In this document: piece after piece, positions 22,191 to 30,792 of the stretch
How positions within the stretch are numbered: the first letter of the stretch is position 1
Layout: every line of letters begins with the position of its first letter
NCBI GenBank assembly: GCA_934045075.1
Contig: OW203722.1
Span: forward strand, 1,953,001 to 2,017,000
Length of the DNA stretch: 64,000 nt
Direction: 5' to 3'
Source: Yponomeuta sedellus
Lineage: Eukaryota > Arthropoda > Insecta > Lepidoptera > Yponomeutidae
The notes under the pieces: generated by a model
The model's input: only the letters and a program-made list of their open reading frames with translations
The model's database searches: none
What the model was told of the DNA's origin: nothing
Program-made: the position numbers and the translations under genes

Positions 22191-22589
22191 TGTATATTTT
22201 ATTCAACCGTGTTAATATTATTTACAATTGAGAACCGATCATTTAGTTTGTAATTGGAGTTCAATTAATTATTCAATACGAACTGATGCCAATACCCTTT
22301 CCACTACCCTAATATCCTTTCGATGTCAACAAAAAGTAATTCTTTGTTTTTGTTATTTATTATTGATTATTATTTGAAATTAAAATTAACTCTACAGTCA
22401 CACTTTTAGCAAGGGGGTCTCATGCACTTAAGCACTGGTTCCCATGCGGCCGGTATATTATAAACGAGCATAAATCCGTATAGAAACAGTTTTAATTATG
22501 TTTAGAGTTATTCACCAATTTATTTATTTAATCTATCTTTATCAGTTTCGATAAATAATAAGATTACTTGATAATATTTTTAGAAAGAC

Positions 22590-22760
22590 TTCTGTTTGAC
22601 AGGATACATTTGTGATTGGCCAAGATGCCATATTGTCTTGAGCTAGGAGGGGTCTCAGGCAGGGTATAAAAGCAGATAACTTTGAGTAGCCTGGTTCATT
22701 ATTTTTGGTTGTGTTATCCCTGGGAGCCTGATCTGCCTTGTAAGTTAGGTACTTCGTTCC
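22590..22760 (+). promoter_or_regulatory. Promoter-like segment, tentative
   Basis: GTGATTGGCC (inverted CCAAT) is followed about 55 bases later by GGGTATAAAAGCAG, a good TATA box. About 30 bases further is a possible start region around GGTTCATTATTTTTGG, and then CTTGTAAGTTAG, which fits a splice donor. It could be a Pol II promoter of an undetected plus-strand gene or part of an LTR; I found no matching TSD or downstream coding exon. Confidence 0.3.
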
Positions 22761-22918
22761 AAAATTGTTTACTTATTGTGTTTGAACTATTTTGTTTCTC
22801 CTCTAAATGTGTTTTAATTTATAGTTTAATGTGTGGTGTGTAATTGTGCTTTTTGAAACCAATATACCGTTACAGTTGATTTATTTGCTGTTTCCGCAGA
22901 ATAGTTAATAAATTTATG

Positions 22919-22993
22919 CTACACCTGGCCATAAAGTGGCTTTTTCCGCACGCTCCGCGTACGAAAAAAGCCGCTTTCTGGCCAAGTGTAGAC
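22919..22993. repeat. Hairpin with CTACAC termini
   Basis: CTACACCTGGCCATAAAGTG and GCGGCTTTTTTCGTACGCG-side sequences are near-perfect inverted arms about 33 bases long with a 6-base centre. Possibly a tiny MITE. Confidence 0.7.
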
Positions 22994-22999
22994 ATAAAA

Positions 23000-23835
23000 A
23001 GATGTACACAACACGGGAGCTAATAAAGAAAACTCTCGATCGCATATTTACGTCCCTCGCTTGCAGCTCGGGCCGCAAACTTCTGCGATCTCGGCCTTTC
23101 TTTGTATTACCACCCTTGTTGTGTAATGTACTATTACAGGTCACAATATAATGTAGGTAGGCCAATAGAAATGCTTAATAGAATTTCAATTGTGTTTACT
23201 TCTAGATATTTGTCTATACAACATTTAGTGCAAATACTAAGCTTTCCAAATTCACTGTCAGTATTTTTGCTCTTTCATAAAATTATCATATTACATTACC
23301 AAAGTCAGCTCTCTAATTAAAATTGCTCTTGTAAAAGAATAAGGTTAGCTTTCATAACACTCTAGTATTTCTTCCAATCTCACACACGCCTGACAAAGCT
23401 TAATAATTTGCAACGGTATTCCTAAATCGTCAAATGGTTTTCCTTCGGCTTTATATTGTCCACTAAACATTTAACTTTTCCACTATAATAATCAGCAGTC
23501 ACATTATTTGTAAATAGACTATAGGTTTATGAGCTTCTTACCTATCTTTGATACGAGTATATGAGAAGGCAAAAAAAAATACCTTATACATATATGCGAT
23601 GATACAGTATTGTTTGGTCTATAGAAATATTGAACCAACTGCGTTTATGAAAGATACTTATCAAATACCCAGGACATTTGGACTATTTCATAAAGCAGTA
23701 ACCTGCTACAATCGTATTCATCGAAGCTCTCACAATACAAGAACGCACAATTCAAACGCGGCATACCTAAAGTATACATTATTTATCCTGTATATATACC
23801 ATAGATATAGGTTTATAATATACATTATTTATACT
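23000..23835. other. No gene; block shared with 49.0-49.3 kb
   Basis: No coding exon recognised. Bases 23,527-23,735 align with 49,066-49,285 (TTTATGAGCTT, AAATACCTTA, CAACTGCGTTTAT, CATTTGGAC in order), consistent with duplicated intergenic sequence. Confidence 0.5.
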
Positions 23836-23925
23836 TGGCCCCCTGTTGGAGTATGGCCTAACCTACCTGCGATTCAGGAAGCAAGGGATATGAATTTATG
23901 CAAGGGTTGATATCGATCCTATATA
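23836..23925 (+). mobile_element. 5S-headed SINE, 3' end fragment
   Basis: GGCCCCCTGTTGGAGTATGG through GCAAGGGTTGATATCG is the opposite strand of the 422-521 fragment and keeps the GTTGATA terminus. Confidence 0.6.
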
Positions 23926-24027
23926 TAAGCTATTAGTTTTATGTTTACACATGTTGTATTGAATAAAATTACGACGTAGCGACCACGACCACTCTGCGAA
24001 GAGCGTTACGACTAAGAAAAAGAATAT

Positions 24028-24110
24028 ATTAAACGGTCCTAACCTCGTTTATTTATTAGGTAATTACTTTTTATGTAATAAATAATCGCTATTAAACCCG
24101 TTTAATTAAC
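24028..24110. repeat. Small hairpin element
   Basis: ATTAAACGG..TTTATTTATTAGGTAA is paired with TTACATAATAAATAATCGC..CCGTTTAAT-like sequence. Related to the 29,128-29,270 fold-back, whose ends also carry TTAAACGGGTC. Confidence 0.6.
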
Positions 24111-24452
24111 ATAGTTATAACTTAAATTAAGTAGTTTATAACAATAGAAAAAAACAGAGGGATAGTTTCAAATCATGTATATTTAGTTGAAAGAGATGTC
24201 ATTGCGATTTCTTTTTAATTTAACTTTTGTAACTGCTCTCACTTATATGATAACCAATGAACCTAATAATAATTTTGTGATGTAAACCCGAAAACTCTAA
24301 ATGCATGATATCGTTATCTTTTAGAAAATTAGTATTACCGGTATACCTACGTACTAGTGCTACCTACGTACCTACATGTGGTGTCCATCTGTAATTGTAG
24401 GCACATTAAACAATGATGTAAATAATAAATTTCGTAAACAATGAACCTTGCA

Positions 24453-24704
24453 GTGTGGTGTCGGCCAGAGAATAGCACCAACCCAAATTCTTCCCGCGGG
24501 TGTCGTAAAAGGCGACTAAGGGACACAAAAAGGGGGTGGGCAGCAGCGCCCTCTGCAGTGCAATTCTACCAAACTGCGATCCCAAACCCGCATGACCAGC
24601 GTGGGGATTATGGGCATTACCCCCCAATGATGGCACAACCTTGCGCTCATTAGGGGAGGGCTAAGTCCAGCAGTGGACTAATATAGCCTGAAGAAGAAGA
24701 AGAA
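24453..24704 (+). repeat. LINE/SINE 3'-end repeat, full 250-bp block
   Basis: GTGTGGTGTCGGCC, CCGCGGGTGTCGTAAAAGGC, GTGGGCAGCAGCGC, GCGTGGGGATTATGGGCATT, GTCCAGCAGTGGACTAATAT and a GAAGAAGAAG tail. The same block occurs at 44,705 (plus) and 59,945 (minus), with 3'-end fragments at 7,248, 30,206, 33,838 and 43,973. Unclassified; the trinucleotide tail is LINE-like. Confidence 0.75.
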
Positions 24705-24752
24705 TGAACCTATAAGATAATGTAATATTTGTTAGTGGATAAAGTAAACAAC

Positions 24753-24997
24753 GATATCAACCCTTATATGGCCCCACTGCTGGGGCCCGGGCCTTTTCCT
24801 GCATCGAAGGAAAGTTAGGGCATCTCCACAACGGGGGCAAAGTATGGGTTGATGGAGGATTATTAGAAAGTAGCGGGCATTACTGCTGGAAGTTATCAAG
24901 CCACCCATAAGGCCTCTGACATGGCTTGACGACTGCATACATGCGATGCACGAGGAGACCAGTGCCCCAGCAGTGGGGTCATGCAAAGGTTGATATC
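24753..24997. mobile_element. Fold-back derivative of the 5S-headed SINE
   Basis: The ends GATATCAACCCTTATATGGC and the inverted GATATCAACCTTTGCATGAC, both followed by CCCACTGCTGGGGC-type sequence, make this a palindromic derivative of the family's 3' part. The 5S-like head is absent. Confidence 0.7.
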
Positions 24998-25285
24998 AAT
25001 GTTCTTCACTCTTTATATACCATGCGTAATTTTTTTATAAAAGTGGGCCCACCCATGTTATGAATGTAGCAAAGAAACGCAGTGCTTATTGCGTTTGTTA
25101 TTGCATCTCTTATGATAATAGAGTTATAGGTTAGATATTTGATGCACGGTAGATGTTATAGCAACATTTATTTATTGGTTAAATTGGGTATAAACTCCTG
25201 CCCGTGAAAGGTCAGCTCTTGTAAGGTGATATGCACGCTACACTACTGCCAATCTCTTCCATTGAACGCAGCAAGAGCGAGTGAA

Positions 25286-25438
25286 TTAGAATTCAACACT
25301 ACTGCCAATCTCTTCGGCCTCCTGAACGGTATTCGGCAAATCGCTGTCAGCTGTGTCTGGTACTAGCAAAGTCAGCAAACCAGCCAGCAGCGTCAAGCCA
25401 GTGACGAGCACCGACGGGAGCCCGTGCCAGAAGACCAT
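25286..25438 (-). CDS. Gene A exon 7 (last)
   Basis: Residues 477-526 and the TAA stop at 25,286-25,288. Last helix (SVLVTGLTLLAGLLTLL) and acidic tail. A 20-base piece (ACACTACTGCCAATCTCTTC) at 25,295-25,315 is repeated at 25,232-25,252 just downstream, a small duplication across the 3' end; the tail is shorter than in gene B. Confidence 0.88.
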   Translation of the reverse strand: MVFWHGLPSVLVTGLTLLAGLLTLLVPDTADSDLPNTVQEAEEIGSSVEF

Positions 25439-28400
25439 CTGAAAAGGATTGAAATGCATAATGACTCATTTGTTTCATCATAATAATAAGATTTTTGATA
25501 TTGTGTGGAATCATTCGTTACTTTGCGGAAATCCATAATAGCATTAAAATGTAAAAATTACTTTGCTGAATTCCGCCAAAAATCCCACAAGCACCATGCG
25601 GTTAGTTAATGCAGCGCCCTCCCTCCCACTTTTTCAAGCAGAAGCAAGAGACGAACACATCACCGCCGATATTACCTACTACTAATTCTGAAATGTACTG
25701 CCCCCGCTCAAGTCTAATACTTCCATAGTTTTTCAATGAAATGGTTGAAGCACGACAATAGGTTCTTTGCCTCAGTTTGGTAGTCTACAAAGCAAAAGCA
25801 GTACAATGTCATTCCAGAGGTACAACCCGCGCAAATTAAATAGGCACTTCTCGCGAAGAAGATCGAATTGCGCGACACGCCGAGTTAAGTAGCACCGGTT
25901 ATTGCAATGCGATTGGTTACTAGACTACCGATAGTGTGAATGAAACGACCATTACCGGACTAACATGACTCTATTGAACAACTATACATTTTAGAGACTC
26001 GTTATCAACCCTTGTATGTCCCCACTGCTGGGGCACGGGTCTCTTCCTGCATCGCAGAAGGGGTTAGGCCATACTCCACCACGGGGGCCAAGTCCGGGTT
26101 GGTGGAGGATTGTAAGGCAGTGGCGGGCCTTACTGTCAGAAGTTATCAAGCCGCCCATAAGGCCTCTGACATGGCTTAACGACTGCCATTATATGAAAGC
26201 CGGCACCAACGGCTTAACGTGCCTTGCGAAGCACGGAAGCGCTCGGAAAAACTGCCACTAGCGGTAGTCACGGGATGCTCACCCATCCTGTACCTGACCG
26301 CGCCTGTTGTTGCTTAACCAAGTGATTGATTCCAATCACTCGGTTCGCCTAGGCCACGAGCGCTTCGACTTCGATTTTAGAGACTCACCCCCCAGTTATT
26401 GCGACTATTGCCACTGCGAGAATAGGGGCAGTAGTCAACTCACTAAAAATACTCACGAGCAAAGGCGTCTGCTGCGCCAGCACCGATCCAATTCTACCAA
26501 TGGACGAACACAGCGAGTGCATCGAGTTGCGAGTGCATGTGGGGAACAGCTCTGACGTAAACATGTAAACTATGTGGAAGAACATCAGTACCATGGACTT
26601 GCCGCATATGAAGATGACTAGAGATAGCCAGGGGAGCCCTGGAACAGAAACGAGTTACCATCATCATCATCATTATGTCCCCACCGAGGGGCACGGGTCT
26701 CTTCCTGCATCGCAGGAAGGTTAGGCCATACTCCGCCACGGAGGCCAAGTCCGGGTTGGTGGAGGATTGTAAGACAGTGGCGGGCCTTACTGTCAGAGGT
26801 TTCAAGCCGCCGAAGGCCCCTGACACGGCTTAGCGACTGCCATTATATGACAGCCGGCACCAACGGCTTAATGTGCTTTGCGAAGCACGGAAGCGCTCGG
26901 AAAAATGCCACTAGCGGCAGTCACGGGACGCTCACTCATCCTGTAGGTACCTGACCGCGCCTGTTGTTTCTTAACCAAGTGATTGATTCCAATCACTCGG
27001 TTCGCCTAGGCCACGAGCGTGACCATGCTCATGCTCACCACATCACACTACCTATTTATAATTTGATAACATAACATAACATTTTCATAACATAACATCA
27101 TTTTTTAACGTATGGTTCAGAGTGTTGGGTCATAACTAAAGAGGATGAAAACTTACTGCTCGTTTTCGAGAGAAAAATTTTGAGGCGTACTTTCGGACCT
27201 ATGTTGGAGAACGAAAGATGGCGTATTCGATACAACCACGAGCTATCTGAGCTGTACAATGAACCGAACGTCTTAAAAACCATTAAAATTGGGCGTCTTC
27301 GCTGGGCAGGACATGTTGCCAGAATGGACGAGGTTAGAGTACCGAAGCGGCTACTAGACGGTAAACCTGATGGTCGTAGTACCGAGGGAGGCCCAAACTC
27401 AGATGGCTGGATGGTGTACAGAACGACGCCAGGGCAATCGGTGTGAGGAACTGGAGAGAGAAAGCCAAGAACAGACCCGATCGGAGAAACTTACTGGACC
27501 AGGCTAAGGCCCACCCGCGGCTGTAATGCCTTAGATGATGATGATGAATATAACATTTACATACAGGCACATACTATGCTTATGGCCCCACACTAGGATA
27601 CCCTAATTATTATACCATTATTATAATAATTCATTGCGAATTCATCCACTGCTGAACAAAGGCCTCCTCCAGATAACTAACCGATAAAATTATGTTCCCA
27701 GTCAGTCATCACCGGTGTTAACTAGAAAATAAAATTTATTTATTACAAATACGGCCATCGTATCTCAGCAGCTGCGAAAGTCTGCAGCTGCAAAGGTCTA
27801 CAGCGGGGAAGGCCAGCAGCTGGGTGTAAAGTCAGTGATTTAGCAAGCTGACGAATGCCTCAAGCTGTGTATTCTTGCTTTTAAGCTCATGTATAAAATC
27901 TTACCCTACAGACAATCTTGGGCATTTATAGGCAAGAGTTTATTCTCCTTCTTATACAGAAAAGTGGTTGGAAAATGACAAACAATGGGCTGTATGGTTT
28001 GGCGTGAAAGAGACGAAAATCTTGCCTATAATTGCCCAAGACTGTCTATAGGGTAAGATTAGAGCCACATGATTCCAACATTAGTTAACGTTGGAATGGC
28101 AATCATGAAATCTTATTAGGTATACGTATAGGTGGCATATTGGTGATGTATTTGGTTTAAGATGTCTTGAGAAAAGATGGTCAGAGTGGAGTTTTTTTCC
28201 CGCTATTTCCTTCTTCTCCACAACAATACGGAAGGTTCGGGTTGCATTTTACATTGTATATTGACACTCATCAAATAGAATGTAAATTCTTTACGCTGAA
28301 ATAAATTGATTACAATTAAATTGAATTGAATCATGTGGCTCTAAATTGTGTTCAAGAGACGTTTAACTTACCATCTGGTAAAAATGAATGTGCCAAGAAG

Positions 28401-30752
28401 ACCCCAGCTGCACCGAACGAAGAAAGCATGAGAGGTATTTTTCTCTTGAAATACTTCAATGTGTATCCGTAGATAAAGATAGTCGGGAGTTCCGCTAAAT
28501 ATATCAGAATGAAATTGGTGTATTTGTTTCCAGACAAATAGACGGAGTTTACCGCCAAACTGTACATCGAAAATGTACCACAGATCCACCACACTAAACA
28601 TACTAGAAACCTTTTCAAAATTACTTTTGAGTTTAGTGTACTTTTCAGTAAAGTCGTGTATCCTATGTTGCTTTCAGTTTTGTCCTCACAGACCAGATTT
28701 TGTAACGTGGCTTGGTCTAAAGTCATCCCGTTCATTCTGGCGGCTTTATTCAATATGCCAATTGCTTCTTGTTTCCTGCCTTTGGTCAGTAGCCACCGAG
28801 GACTCTCGTCAAGGCAGAATATGTAAAAAATTAACAAAAAGCCGGGTGCATAAATTACTTGAAGCATGTTCCTCCAGTACTTGACATAGCAAGCTGCTAA
28901 TCCAAGGAATACGTATCCCATAACAGAACCCATGAGTGCTATCATCGAAAACATTGGCCGGTCGTCGGTCGCAACCATTTCTATCACTGTAAAAAGGGAA
29001 GATAAGATAATATAAGATAAGAATATAATTTACTGTACACACCAAAAAATAATTACAGAGACAACAGTTACAAAAGAAGAGGTACAATTGGGAAGGTGTT
29101 ATCAATTCATCAAATAAAGTTATATATTAAACGGGTCAAATCGTGATTATTTATTAGGTAAAACGTAATTACCTTACTTCCCGACACTTCGGCAGCGTTA
29201 CAGTTGCCGTGGTCTCGGGTAGACTGAAGTTTTACCTAATAAATAATCGCGATTTGACCCGTTTAAGATATAACTATGTATGAGTATCGCGAATCGTTAA
29301 GAAATACTAATTCATCAAATGTCTTATGGGTTCGTAGAAATAGTGTAGGTACGTATACGTTTCACTAAAACACCCTTGGTTCCACTGCAGGGTACAGCAT
29401 GCAAGCCTCCCATCACTGCTATCAGGAAAAAAAAAATAAAAGTGCTGTTTTATATTGTTGGCTGAGTTTTGTGATTCTAATATTGTTGTTATTTAAACAA
29501 ATAAATGTTGAGATGTTGGCGTTAGCGTAGTGACATTGTATAAAGTCAGCCAACAAGTTAAACTTCAGCAACCCTAGGGAAGGTACTAGACACGAGTTGA
29601 CAGTAATTTGAAAATTACTGGCTGCATACGGCTTATGAGTATCGGCTTCACACTGCTTTATGGAGAATGCCTTCATTGATGATTGACGGGCGACTGCCAC
29701 TGAATAAACATTTCCATTCCATAGGACTGACCGACACAGCCCGTCATGCCGAGGCTACCTCAAGGAAGACGAAACACCCGCCCACGTGACCATTCACTTT
29801 GAGAGCGTGGTTGTGCAACGGACATCGATCATAGGAAAGCTGGGATCCCTCCGGCCAGCCAGCGGTCTTGGTGCACTGCTGGCCTTTTGGAAAGAGGTTG
29901 GCTGGCTGGAGTGACCTCATACGCCTGCTACGTACAATGGCCCAACCATGAGGCTAAGTGCGGAAACCACAGGACAAACTAACTTACTAGATGATTGATA
30001 AAAAACAGCATCCCAGGATATACTCACTTAACGTATAAGACGACGAGTAATGGTCACCAATGATTTTCTCGAAGAATTCGAAAGAAATGTATAGCCAATA
30101 GTTGGTTAGAAAACTTTTAGTTACTCCCATGATTCCGCCTAAAATTCCGGTCGTTACAAAAACAGTTTTCCGTCCTAACCTGAAACAATTACCGGATTAA
30201 TGTAGTATTCGTCATAATCATCATCACCATCAGACTGTACCAGTCCACTGCTGGACATAGCCCACCCTTATTGAGCGCCATAGCGCCCTGATTCACTTTG
30301 CCGCATCCAGCATCTGCCTGCAGTTTTTCGCAGATCGTAATCCCACCCGGTCGGAGGGCGTCATAAACTACGTTATTCGTTATCAACCCTTGTATGTCCC
30401 CACTGTTGGGGCACGGATCTCTTCCTGCATCGCAGGAAGGTTAGGCCATATTCCACCACGGGGGCCAAGTCCGGGTTGGTGGAGGATTGTAAGACAGTGG
30501 CGCGCCTTACTGTCAGAAGTTGTCAAGCCGCCCATAAGGCCTCTGACATCGCTTAACGACTGCCATTATATGACAGCCGGCACCAACGGCTTAACCTGCC
30601 TTGCGAAGCACGGAAGCGCTCGGAAAAATGCCACGGGACGCTCACCCATCCCGTACCTGACCGCGCCTGTTGTTGCTTAACCAAGTGATTGATTCCAATC
30701 ACTCTGTTCGCCTAGGGCACGAGCGCTATATATATATATATAGTGTTAGTGC

Positions 30753-30792
<40 letters not shown>

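Noticed and set aside
22591..22873. Second solo LTR (TGTTTG..TTACA)
   Set aside because: Ends could fit TG..CA and there is a TATA box, but no flanking duplication was found, so it is kept only as a promoter-like segment.
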